Shown: positions 1 to 7,591 of the stretch, piece after piece | Position numbering within the stretch: the first letter of the stretch is position 1 | Layout: each line of letters opens with the position of its first letter | Source of the DNA: Salmonirosea aquatica | Lineage (GTDB): Bacteria; Bacteroidota; Bacteroidia; Cytophagales; Spirosomataceae | NCBI RefSeq assembly: GCF_009296315.1 | Contig: NZ_WHLY01000002.1 | Span: 3,268,501-3,332,500, forward strand | Direction of reading: 5' to 3' | Length of the DNA: 64,000 nucleotides | The notes under the pieces: model-generated | What the model saw: only the letters and a program-made list of their open reading frames with translations | Told to the model about the DNA's origin: nothing | The model's database searches: none | Made by a program: the position numbers and the translations under genes

Positions 1-571
1 ACGCCATTCAGATAAAATTCAATTTTCCCGTCAACCTGTTTGATGCGGGACTGATTCCATTCACCGGCAGGCTTGGGCTCGACCGGATTTATGGGGGGAT
101 AAAAATTAAATATCGTACCGGGTCTTTTGGCGGGACTCATCTCGTAGTCCGGGTGGGCTTTATCCAGTAGTTGGTATTCAGGCCCGGAAGACCAGGTCGT
201 TGGCATGTCTTGCCGCTCAAGTACATTGATAAAAACCCCGCTGTTGCCCCCTCGGATATTTTCCACTCGAAGGCAAGCTCGTAATTCTTAAACACCTGAT
301 CCGATACTAAATCGCCATGCGCAGTCGTGTCAAAAATAGGTTGGCAATACAGTTCGCCGTTTTGCACCGTCCAGGCGGAAGGTACTTCACCCTGATTATA
401 CAAATGCCAGCCTTTCAAAGAAGTACCATCAAAAAGCAATTGCCAGCCGTCTTCCTTTTCCTGGGACGTCAGTTGATTAGGTACGTCCTCTTTATCTTTA
501 CTATTACACGAGGTCAACAGATACGTCGCTATTCCCAAAATGGTGAAAAGGTACTTCAACCGATTATTCAT
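1..571 (-). pseudogene. DUF1080 (3-keto-disaccharide hydrolase family) lipoprotein, frameshifted and cut by window edge
   Basis: The N-terminus has a lipoprotein signal ending at the lipobox LLTSC, so an exported, lipid-anchored protein is expected. It continues into the DUF1080 fold (WQLLFDGTSLKGWHLYN, then YELAFEWKISEG). After ISEG the frame breaks at a run of five C on the + strand (247-251). With one more base the other frame continues as GGNSGVFINVLERQDMP and then SGPEYQLLDKAHPDYEMSP, textbook DUF1080, open to base 1. As read it stops at 137. DUF1080 domains are concanavalin-like folds linked to glycoside and 3-keto-sugar processing; the exact substrate cannot be told here. The C-terminus lies outside the window. 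Family is secure; the break is probably a sequencing error. Confidence 0.85.
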
Positions 572-668
572 ACTTTATTCTGGATTGTAAGGTGAGTAAG
601 TACCTTTAAGGTGTTCTTTCTAAAATACTACTCTTTACCCCTGGCAGGGTCGTGCTTGATTCTTCTGC

Positions 669-953
669 TTACCCATATATCCTTACTGCTTCGGATAAAA
701 TCCGGCTTTTTAAGGCTGGTTTTATAGCCCGGTATTCGACCAGATCGACGTTTTTGTGTAAAACATCCTCCAACTCGTACTTTATACTTACAAATTCCAG
801 CAGCCCCATTTTTCTGCCCAACTGAACGAGAATGTCAATATCGCTCTGTTCGTCGGCGTGGCCCGTGACTACGGAACCAAACAAACCAGCTCTTGAAATA
901 TGGTGGCGGCGAAGAATAGGAACTACCTGAGTTTTGATTTGCTCTATTTCCAT
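669..953 (-). CDS. MNT-type nucleotidyltransferase domain protein (MntA-like)
   Basis: This 94-residue protein carries the minimal nucleotidyltransferase signature: GS at residues 26-27 followed after ten residues by D38-I-D40. Proteins of this size (MntA/COG1669) usually pair with a HEPN-domain partner (HepT); in characterised pairs MntA adds AMP to HepT and neutralises its RNase. No HEPN ORF lies next to it: on one side is the DUF1080 gene, on the other an untranslated repeat-bearing stretch and a lipoprotein gene. It therefore looks like an orphan antitoxin or a stand-alone transferase. Start ATG complements 951-953. Fold assignment is strong; function is inferred from the family. Confidence 0.8.
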   Translation of the reverse strand: MEIEQIKTQVVPILRRHHISRAGLFGSVVTGHADEQSDIDILVQLGRKMGLLEFVSIKYELEDVLHKNVDLVEYRAIKPALKSRILSEAVRIYG

Positions 954-1070
954 CTTTGTAAGGAGTGTATCAACAACAAAAGAACTGCTATTAAAGATGA
1001 TGTTGTGCTTCGGGCCGTTAAAACAGGGACGCCTGCCCGGCGGCTTTTTATTTTTAGTACGCAGTCTTTC

Positions 1071-1129
1071 AGACTACGCACAACGGCGCGGAAGACTACG
1101 AAGAACTGTGCTATCGGTAGAAGACTACG
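1071..1129. repeat. Three AGACTACG direct repeats in a non-coding gap
   Basis: AGACTACG occurs at 1071-1078, 1093-1100 and 1122-1129. The first copy is preceded by AGTCTTTC, giving a small inverted repeat AGTCT-TTC-AGACT. The gap 954-1143 contains no convincing gene. This may be a decayed dispersed repeat or a cluster of binding sites upstream of the nucleotidyltransferase gene. Confidence 0.45.
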
Positions 1130-1143
1130 ACGAGCTAGGGTTT

Positions 1144-2349
1144 TTACTCACCATCTTGAACTAAGCCGTAAAGCATTGCCTTATTCATCAAAATTCTATA
1201 TTGTTCAGGATAGTGGGTTTTCAACCATTGTGGCTCAATCTTCCGACGAATAACAGTTTTCGTTCGTTGACCCACAAGAACATGGGTGCTGATAGCCCAT
1301 CCTGGCTCATTTTCTGCTGTACTGTAGGTGAATATACAATCGTCATTTTTGTTTATTTTTGCTATTAAGTAAAAATTTCTTTGTGTTTCTGGTACATGAC
1401 CATTTACAATAGCATCAAATGAATAAAAGTCGCCAACATTTAAAGGTCTATCATTAACATCTCTTAATTGATAAGTACTACTCTTAGAAGCATTTCCATT
1501 TTTTTTAGGTTCGGGATTTGATTTGACCTCGTTTATAGCGTTATTAGAGATAGTAGCCTTGAATGCATTTCGAAAAACTATATATGACTTAGCTCTAATA
1601 TCTTTGGGCTTAACAATATTTATATGATTCTCATTTATTGGATCTAGCGGACGGTTACAGATTGAAGACGCACTAGAAAATTCAACAATCTTAGATATTG
1701 AGGTTGCCTGCTTCTCATATGCACAATATGCAGGAATATCTATCAAACTCTGTACAGCATACCATGCTCTGGATTGATTAGCCAGATACCTATCGCCATT
1801 CTCTATTTGTAAGTTTTCTAGTTGCTCGTTTTTTGAGAATGATCGTGCCAAACTCGCAATTTGGCTACCACTTCCAGGTGTGGAGAAATAGTAAATAAGT
1901 TTTATTTTGTGAGCCCATTTCTCTCTATACTTAATTAAAAAAGAACGTGAAACTAATCCACCCATACTATGACATACAAGTACTATTTTACTGTATCTAG
2001 AAAAGTTTTGATCATCAAATGTACTCCGGAGATCTTCACCAAGTTCATCGATAGTTAAGGCAATATTTAACTTTGGACTTGCAAAACCATATGTAAAAAT
2101 GTCATATCCAGCAAAAACAGAATCATTACTAACTAATTCTGGAAAATATGCTCCTGTTTGTTCGTTAGTCCAAGTGTCTTTTGCATCACCAAAGATTCCA
2201 TGTACAAATACGATTAGACCCTCATTTTGTTTAGCTGTATTTTGCTTAAAAAATGAAGATGGCGAATATTCTTCTTTGGCCCGATCAGTGCACCTTGATA
2301 AAAATACAAGGTTACAAATCATGATAAATAAATTTTTTATTAATTTCAC
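1144..2349 (-). CDS. Lipoprotein with alpha/beta-hydrolase (PGAP1/lipase-like) domain
   Basis: The 401-residue protein starts with a short hydrophobic segment and a lipobox-like LSRC (Cys20), suggesting a lipid-anchored envelope protein. Residues 45-180 look like an alpha/beta hydrolase of the DUF676/PGAP1 kind: VFVHGIFGD with HG at 50-51, then the nucleophile elbow CHSMGG with Ser128, then YYFSTPGSGS. This suggests a serine esterase or lipase. The last 110 residues form a separate, unrecognised domain. The gene is visibly AT-rich compared with uvrB nearby and contains no GGTACC, which fits recent acquisition. Substrate unknown; Asp and His of the triad were not assigned. Confidence 0.72.
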   Translation of the reverse strand: MKLIKNLFIMICNLVFLSRCTDRAKEEYSPSSFFKQNTAKQNEGLIVFVHGIFGDAKDTWTNEQTGAYFPELVSNDSVFAGYDIFTYGFASPKLNIALTIDELGEDLRSTFDDQNFSRYSKIVLVCHSMGGLVSRSFLIKYREKWAHKIKLIYYFSTPGSGSQIASLARSFSKNEQLENLQIENGDRYLANQSRAWYAVQSLIDIPAYCAYEKQATSISKIVEFSSASSICNRPLDPINENHINIVKPKDIRAKSYIVFRNAFKATISNNAINEVKSNPEPKKNGNASKSSTYQLRDVNDRPLNVGDFYSFDAIVNGHVPETQRNFYLIAKINKNDDCIFTYSTAENEPGWAISTHVLVGQRTKTVIRRKIEPQWLKTHYPEQYRILMNKAMLYGLVQDGE

Positions 2350-2407
2350 TTATTTTTAGTAAATGTTAAAGAATATATTTTAAATTTTTTAGCGAGTAAA
2401 CCCCGCT

Positions 2408-2430
2408 AACCCTGATTGTAAATCAGGGTT
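2408..2430 (-). terminator. Hairpin at the 3' end of the DUF433 gene
   Basis: AACCCTGAT (2408-2416) pairs perfectly with ATCAGGGTT (2422-2430) around a 5-nt loop. The right arm overlaps the DUF433 stop codon. There is no strong T-run, so it may be a weak terminator or a transcript-stabilising hairpin. Confidence 0.4.
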
Positions 2431-2647
2431 TCATGGACTCGCGTTTGCAACGTGATCCGATTAAATACATTTCCAGAACCTTCACTACTTGTTCCCGGCT
2501 TACCCCTTCGAAGTCGTCCAAAAAATAATCTATCGTTTCTCCGGTTTCAAGGTAGTCGAATAAATTCTTGATGGGCACCCGTGTTCCGGCAAATACGGGT
2601 GTGCCTCCCAGAATCTCGGGGTCGATGTTGATGATGCGTCCGTCCAT
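2423..2647 (-). CDS. DUF433 family protein (antitoxin-like)
   Basis: This 74-residue protein has the DUF433 pattern: an initial ID-PEILGGTPVFAGTRVPI segment, then a short helical domain ending in a recognition-type helix (SREQVVKVLEMYL). DUF433 proteins commonly sit upstream of a DUF5615 PIN-like protein and are thought to be VapB-like antitoxins. No such partner follows here; the next gene downstream is the lipoprotein hydrolase. It therefore appears orphan, like the second DUF433 copy at 30562-30780. The start complements 2645-2647. Family assignment is confident; the antitoxin role is inferred. Confidence 0.8.
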   Translation of the reverse strand: MDGRIINIDPEILGGTPVFAGTRVPIKNLFDYLETGETIDYFLDDFEGVSREQVVKVLEMYLIGSRCKRESMKP

Positions 2648-2724
2648 GCTCTGATTATTAAATCACTGATAAGGCAAGGGCCAGCTACTCATTTCCAAAA
2701 ATATCGAATTATTCTCACATATTT

Positions 2725-4749
2725 CTACCCTACCTTCTCCCCCTTCAGCCGCTCCTTCAACTGCACCAACTCATCCCGGTATCTAGCCGCTTCCAGAAAG
2801 TCCAGATCCTTCGCGGCGGCTTCCATTTTGCGCTGGGTTTCGGCGATGAGCTTCTGAAGATCGCCCTTGCCCATGTACTGTACCACGGGGTCAGCGGCAA
2901 TGCGGATTTCGTCGGGCTCCACGTACATCTTCTTCACCTTGGAATCGGCGATGGACGTTTGCTCCATGATGGCTTCGCGTGATTTCAGAATTGTTTTTGG
3001 CGTGATGCCGTGTTCCTCGTTGTAGGCCATCTGGATGGCGCGGCGTCGGTTGGTTTCGTCAATAGCAGAGCGCATTGAGCCCGTGATGCGGTCGGCGTAC
3101 ATAAGTACCTTGCCGTTTTCGTTCCGGGCGGCGCGGCCGATCGTCTGGATCAGCGAGCGGATGTCGCGCAGGAAACCCTCTTTATCAGCGTCCATGATCG
3201 CCACGAGCGACACCTCGGGTAGGTCAAGTCCCTCACGCAGCAGGTTCACGCCCACCAGCACGTCAAACACACCCAGCCGCAGTTCGCGCAGAATTTCGAC
3301 TCGATCCAACGTTTTCACATCCGAGTGAATGTACCTGCCCTTCACGCCGACGCGGTCGAGGTACTTGCTCATTTCCTCGGCCATGCGTTTGGTCAGGGTA
3401 GTTACCAGCACACGCTCGCCGCGCTTGATGCGCGTGTCGATTTCAGAAAGCAGATCATCGATCTGGTTGAGGCTGGGCCGCACGTCGATTTCGGGGTCCA
3501 AGAGTCCGGTAGGGCGGATGATTTGTTCTACAACTACCCCATCGGTCAGGCGGAGTTCGTAGTCGGCGGGGGTCGCACTTACGAAAAGGGTTTGGGGCGT
3601 AAGATCGGCGAATTCCTGAAAAGTCAGCGGGCGATTGTCCATCGCCGAGGGCAGCCGAAAGCCATATTCCACCAACGATTCCTTGCGGGAGCGGTCGCCG
3701 CCCCACATCGCCCTGATCTGCGGCATAGTCACGTGACTCTCGTCTACGACCATCAGGAAATCCTCGGGGAAATAGTCCAGCAAACAGAAAGGCCGCTGAC
3801 CCGGCAGGCGGCGGTCGAAGTACCTTGAATAGTTCTCGATGCCCGAGCAGTACCCCAGTTCACGCATCATTTCCATGTCAAATTCGGTGCGTTCCTTGAT
3901 GCGCTCAGCTTCCAGCAGGCGACCTTCCCCAGCAAAGTACCTGATCTGCGCCGTAAGGTCGTCCTGGATTTGTTTGATAGAATCCATCAGTACGTCGCGG
4001 CCCGTAACGAAGAGGTTGGCCGGAAAAATGGCGATTTTCTTTTCACTGGAAATCTTCTTGCCCGAATTGGGCTCGATGCGCTGGATTTCTTCAATCTCGT
4101 CGCCGAAGAAAATAATGCGGTAAGCAAAATCTGCGTAGCCGGGATAAATATCCACCGTGTCGCCTTTGACCCGGAAAGTACCCCGCGAAAATTCCACCTC
4201 CGTCCGGCTATACAGGATTTCTACTAATCTGAACAGGAACTGATTGCGACTGGTAATTTGTCCCACACCCACGCGCAAAATACTTTTCTTGTATTCATTG
4301 GGATTGCCCGCGCCGTAGATGCACGATACCGACGCAATGACAACGATGTCACGGCGTCCGCTCATCAACGACGACACCGTGGACAACCGAAGCTTGTCGA
4401 TTTCCTGATTGATCATCAGGTCTTTCTCGATATAAGTACCTGTGGTGGCAATGAACGCCTCGGGCTGGTAGTAGTCGTAATAGCTGATGAAGTACTCGAC
4501 GGCATTGTTAGGAAAAAACTGCTTGAATTCGCCGTAGAGCTGAGCGGCGAGCGTTTTATTATGGCTGAGTACCAGCGTCGGGCGGTTGATCTGCTGGATG
4601 ACGTTGGCGACGGTAAAGGTTTTGCCGGAGCCAGTCACGCCGAGCAACGTTTGGGCACGTTCGCCGTCGCGCAGGCCCTGCACGAGTTGTTCGATGGCCT
4701 GAGGCTGGTCACCGGTAGGAACGTATTCGGAAGTCAGTTCGAAATTCAT
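2725..4749 (-). CDS. uvrB: Excinuclease ABC subunit UvrB
   Basis: UvrB is the DNA-damage verification helicase of nucleotide excision repair; it is loaded by UvrA and recruits UvrC. The frame stays open upstream to 4842, but the conserved start MNFELTSEYVPTGDQP lies at 4749, giving 674 residues, the usual family length. Visible landmarks are Walker A GVTGSGKT (residues 37-44), the beta-hairpin YDYYQPEAF (91-99) that probes damaged DNA, the Walker B region VVDESHVTMPQ, helicase motif VI around QTIGRAARN, and the C-terminal UVR motif (ETQRKMEAAAKDLDFLEAAR). uvrA lies 27 kb away on the same strand. No frameshift is seen. Unusually for this window the gene contains no GGTACC, though other GTAC sites occur. 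Confidence 0.97.
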   Translation of the reverse strand: MNFELTSEYVPTGDQPQAIEQLVQGLRDGERAQTLLGVTGSGKTFTVANVIQQINRPTLVLSHNKTLAAQLYGEFKQFFPNNAVEYFISYYDYYQPEAFIATTGTYIEKDLMINQEIDKLRLSTVSSLMSGRRDIVVIASVSCIYGAGNPNEYKKSILRVGVGQITSRNQFLFRLVEILYSRTEVEFSRGTFRVKGDTVDIYPGYADFAYRIIFFGDEIEEIQRIEPNSGKKISSEKKIAIFPANLFVTGRDVLMDSIKQIQDDLTAQIRYFAGEGRLLEAERIKERTEFDMEMMRELGYCSGIENYSRYFDRRLPGQRPFCLLDYFPEDFLMVVDESHVTMPQIRAMWGGDRSRKESLVEYGFRLPSAMDNRPLTFQEFADLTPQTLFVSATPADYELRLTDGVVVEQIIRPTGLLDPEIDVRPSLNQIDDLLSEIDTRIKRGERVLVTTLTKRMAEEMSKYLDRVGVKGRYIHSDVKTLDRVEILRELRLGVFDVLVGVNLLREGLDLPEVSLVAIMDADKEGFLRDIRSLIQTIGRAARNENGKVLMYADRITGSMRSAIDETNRRRAIQMAYNEEHGITPKTILKSREAIMEQTSIADSKVKKMYVEPDEIRIAADPVVQYMGKGDLQKLIAETQRKMEAAAKDLDFLEAARYRDELVQLKERLKGEKVG

Positions 4750-4827
4750 GAAGGTTTGGGAAAAAGCGTACCAAGCATAACACCTATTCCGGCGGGTTTG
4801 GTTCGGGGGAAAAGGAATGATTTTTAT

Positions 4828-4835
4828 TATCTTTG
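4828..4835 (+). promoter_or_regulatory. Probable -7 element for the toxin-antitoxin operon
   Basis: TATCTTTG matches the Bacteroidota -7 consensus TAnnTTTG and lies 21 bases before the antitoxin ATG at 4857. No good TTG -33 box lies at the usual distance; a TTTG at 4797-4800 is 27 bases away. A leader this short would place the start close to the 5' end of the transcript. Confidence 0.45.
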
Positions 4836-4856
4836 ATCGCACGAAAAAAGTTGACT

Positions 4857-5078
4857 ATGGACACGGCAAGAATACTTTATGAGCAGTATAAGGTACTTCC
4901 TAAGAAGATACGCAAGGAACTCAAAGCTTTGATAATAAGCGAAGACGAACCAGAATCCACTAATACTTTGATGGCGGAGATTGAGCAGGGATTGGAGGAA
5001 GTACTCGCTATGAAAGAAGGCAGAATTCCGGTTCGGACTTTTGAAGAAATCAAAAGAGACATGCGAAATGGCGAATAA
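4857..5078 (+). CDS. Type II antitoxin-like protein of a HigB/RelE-type pair
   Basis: The gene encodes a 73-residue acidic, helical protein (MDTARILYEQYKVLPKKI...), typical in size and layout of a type II antitoxin: an N-terminal helical domain and a charged C-terminal tail (RTFEEIKRDMRNGE) that would wrap the toxin. The 3' end overlaps the toxin gene by 11 bases, a common arrangement ensuring co-translation. An in-frame ATG at 4833 falls inside the -7 element, so ATG 4857 is preferred. Sequence alone does not place it in a named antitoxin family; the role is inferred from size and context. Confidence 0.72.
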   Translation: MDTARILYEQYKVLPKKIRKELKALIISEDEPESTNTLMAEIEQGLEEVLAMKEGRIPVRTFEEIKRDMRNGE

Positions 5079-5406
5079 AGTCAGAGCCATCCCTGTTTTT
5101 GAAAGAAAGTACAAACGATTTTTGAAGAAATTTTCGTCTCTTGAACAGGAAGTTGATGACTTAATTGCTAAACTGAAAGCAAATCCAACACTCGGCGTTT
5201 CCCTGGGTTCAGGACTCTATAAAATCAGGTTGGCGAGTCGCAGCAAAGGTGGCGGCAAAAGCGGCGGTTTTAGAGTCGTGACCTACCTGATAGATGAAAG
5301 GGAAGATGGGATAGATATTTATCTCGTTACTATATTCGATAAGTCTGAAGAAAGCAGTATCGATAAAAAAGTTTTAGTAAAAATCGTCAAACGATTATTT
5401 GGGTGA
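5068..5406 (+). CDS. RelE/HigB-family toxin
   Basis: This basic 112-residue protein has the layout of RelE-superfamily ribosome-dependent mRNA interferases. Particularly telling is LASRSKGGGKSGGFRVVTYL: a KGGGKSGGxRV motif is typical of the HigB2/RelE branch and carries basic residues used in RNA binding or cleavage. It ends with a hydrophobic, positively charged tail (KKVLVKIVKRLF). The ATG at 5068 overlaps the antitoxin stop at 5076-5078. A TTG at 5041 is in frame but less likely. The pair sits between uvrB and a lipoprotein gene, is richer in AT than its neighbours, and is probably mobile. Confidence 0.85.
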   Translation: MANKVRAIPVFERKYKRFLKKFSSLEQEVDDLIAKLKANPTLGVSLGSGLYKIRLASRSKGGGKSGGFRVVTYLIDEREDGIDIYLVTIFDKSEESSIDKKVLVKIVKRLFG

Positions 5407-5421
5407 TGTAGTTATTAGTCG

Positions 5422-6351
5422 TTGCTTATACCACTACACAACAAATCCACTAACCTTTTGATCAACAAACTAACTACCCTCCTCTTTCGCTTCGCTGCCC
5501 TATCGTGCTGGGCTTTCTCCATAACCAGTTGCGCCGTTAGGAAAACCGCCAACCTGACCTACCAGCAGGGTACCTCCCAACTTCCCGAACAAAAACTCGA
5601 TGTGTACGCACCGCGTAAAGTCAAATCGCCGCGTCCGGTGCTGGTTTTTATTCATGGCGGCAATTGGAATTCGGGCAGAAAATCGCAGTACTGGCCCATG
5701 GGTCGAAATTTTGCCCGGAAGGGTATCGTCACGGTCATCATCGACTACCCCCTGAGTCCGGCGGCGAATTACGACGACATGGCCAAAGCCTCGGCCAAAG
5801 CGGTACAATGGACGATGGAAAATATCGAAAAGTACGGCGGTGATACCAGCCGTTTGTATTTGTCAGGCCATTCGGCGGGCGGACATCTGGCCGCGCTCAT
5901 CGGGCTGGATGATAAGTACTTTGAAGCCCTTTCGATGAATAATCCTACGACGGGCCTGGTACTTGTCGACGCCGCTGGGCTAGATATGTACAACTACCTT
6001 TTGGAGAAGAAGTACGACGCCGATAATACCTACATAAAGACTTTTACCAACGATCCCAAAATCTGGAAAAAAGCCTCGCCCAGGTATTACCTGCGGGAAA
6101 ATATGCCCCCGATGCTAATCTACCGGGGCGGTGATACCTATGAATCCATCGAGAAAAGTACCGAAGCATTTATGGGCGATTATCGGAAATTTGTTCCTAA
6201 TCCCCGCTATCAGGTACTTAAAGGCAAGAAGCACGTCCCGATGATCGTGCAGTTTTTTTCCCCCTGGAACAATCTTTATCCTGAAATTACAGAGTTTATG
6301 GAAAAGGGTGGAAAAGCGAAAGGGATTGATCGAAGCAAAATCATTCACTGA
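5422..6351 (+). CDS. Exported alpha/beta hydrolase (BD-FAE/esterase type), lipoprotein
   Basis: A hydrophobic N-terminus ends in lipobox SITSC (Cys37 counted from the TTG at 5422), so an envelope lipoprotein is likely. The hydrolase domain has the HGG oxyanion motif (residues 78-80, VFIHGGNWNSG), the nucleophile elbow GHSAGG (Ser151), an acidic segment RGGDTYES and a late His in KGKKHVPM. This is the hormone-sensitive-lipase/BD-FAE layout used by carboxylesterases and acetyl-xylan esterases. No ATG lies upstream of the signal peptide; TTG codons at 5422 and 5458 are candidate starts. It is 15 bases downstream of the toxin gene and may share its transcript. Substrate unknown. Confidence 0.82.
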   Translation: MLIPLHNKSTNLLINKLTTLLFRFAALSCWAFSITSCAVRKTANLTYQQGTSQLPEQKLDVYAPRKVKSPRPVLVFIHGGNWNSGRKSQYWPMGRNFARKGIVTVIIDYPLSPAANYDDMAKASAKAVQWTMENIEKYGGDTSRLYLSGHSAGGHLAALIGLDDKYFEALSMNNPTTGLVLVDAAGLDMYNYLLEKKYDADNTYIKTFTNDPKIWKKASPRYYLRENMPPMLIYRGGDTYESIEKSTEAFMGDYRKFVPNPRYQVLKGKKHVPMIVQFFSPWNNLYPEITEFMEKGGKAKGIDRSKIIH

Positions 6352-6438
6352 TTCCTCCGAGAACAAATCCATTGCTCTTTCATCGGAAATGATAAAAAAG
6401 GCCAATAGCTGCCGACTGTCAGCCAACTACTTGAAAAA

Positions 6439-7356
6439 ATGAAAAAAACCGTGTTGATTACCGGAGGTACGGGCCTGATTGGCCGCCGACTGACCGAAAT
6501 GCTGCTTGAACGTGACTACCGCGTGGCGTACCTGAGTCGTTCTGAGGATAAAAGCTACCCCGATGTGTCGGTGTATCATTGGGATATCAAAAAAGAGGCC
6601 GTCGATCCGCGCGCCCTGGACAGCATGGATTACCTGGTACACCTGGCCGGGGCGGGCATTGCCGATGAGCGATGGACCGATGAGCGCAAAAAGGTGATTA
6701 TAGAAAGCCGCACCGAAAGCATCGAACTGCTGGCCCACATTATGAAAGCGCAGGGCCAGCGCCCTAAGGCTTTCGTATCTTCCTCGGCTGTGGGATATTA
6801 CGGTGCCGACACGGGTAACGTAAAACATACCGAGCAATCGCCGCCCGGCTCCGATTTCCTGGCCGAGGTGACAAAAAAGTGGGAAGAAGCCGCCGAGTGC
6901 GTGCATGAACTGGGCGTGCGCACTGTGAAGCTCCGCACGGGCGTAGTACTGAGCGATAAGGACGGCGCCCTGCCTCGCATTGCCGCCCCCGCCCGCTACG
7001 GATTTGGGGCACCGCTCGGCGACGGTACCCAATGGATGTCCTGGATACATATCGACGATATGTGCCGCCTGTACATCGAAGCGCTGGAAAATGAAAACTG
7101 GGAGGGTGTGTACAATGGCGTGGCCAGCCCGCCAGTGACCAACGCCGAACTCACCAGGCTCATTTGTGAAGTACTGGATCGCCCGCAGTGGATTCCCAGG
7201 GTACCTGAGTTTGCCCTGGATTTTGCTTTTGGCGAAATGGCCGAAGTAGTGCTGGGCAGTAGCTACGTGGAGAATGCCCGCCTGCGGACGACGGATTTCA
7301 AGTACCAATTTCCGGACTTGAAAGAGGCTTTGCATGATTTGCTCTTGAAAAAATAA
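6439..7356 (+). CDS. TIGR01777 family NAD-dependent epimerase-like protein
   Basis: The 305-residue protein begins with a Rossmann motif GGTGLIGRR (residues 9-17) of the extended short-chain dehydrogenase class and has the features of the YfcH/SulA-like TIGR01777 group: LVHLAGAGIADERWT, SSSAVGYYG with the conserved Tyr, and a C-terminal DUF1731-like segment (RVPEFALDFAFGEMAEVVLG). The family lacks an agreed substrate, although SDR112-like relatives exist in all domains of life. It stands alone, about 90 bases after the hydrolase gene. The assignment is firm; the biochemical role is unknown. Confidence 0.9.
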   Translation: MKKTVLITGGTGLIGRRLTEMLLERDYRVAYLSRSEDKSYPDVSVYHWDIKKEAVDPRALDSMDYLVHLAGAGIADERWTDERKKVIIESRTESIELLAHIMKAQGQRPKAFVSSSAVGYYGADTGNVKHTEQSPPGSDFLAEVTKKWEEAAECVHELGVRTVKLRTGVVLSDKDGALPRIAAPARYGFGAPLGDGTQWMSWIHIDDMCRLYIEALENENWEGVYNGVASPPVTNAELTRLICEVLDRPQWIPRVPEFALDFAFGEMAEVVLGSSYVENARLRTTDFKYQFPDLKEALHDLLLKK

Positions 7357-7591
7357 ATTGCATTAGACAAATTAGCAGCCGGGTAGGTGACTCAGCGCTT
7401 GCGAGTATCCATTTAAACAATGCCCAGGCCGGTTGCCACGCAATTGAAATAATTAGCGTAAGTTAGCGTATTGGTTTTTATAATCTCTTGGGGTACAGCT
7501 AAAACACCACCCCTTGTTGTATGAAAATGAGATCCACAAAATACTAGCTATCCGGCCGATCCCTACATCATCCGGATGAATTGATTTGAGT

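Noticed and set aside
2725-4842. UvrB starting at 4842
   Set aside because: The extra 31 residues (MRSKIIKIIPFPPNQ...) have no match to the family and overlap the divergent promoter region; MNFELTSEYVP at 4749 is the conserved start.
6427-7335. A 302-codon frame antisense to the TIGR01777 gene
   Set aside because: Mirrors the coding strand exactly and contains no plausible domain.
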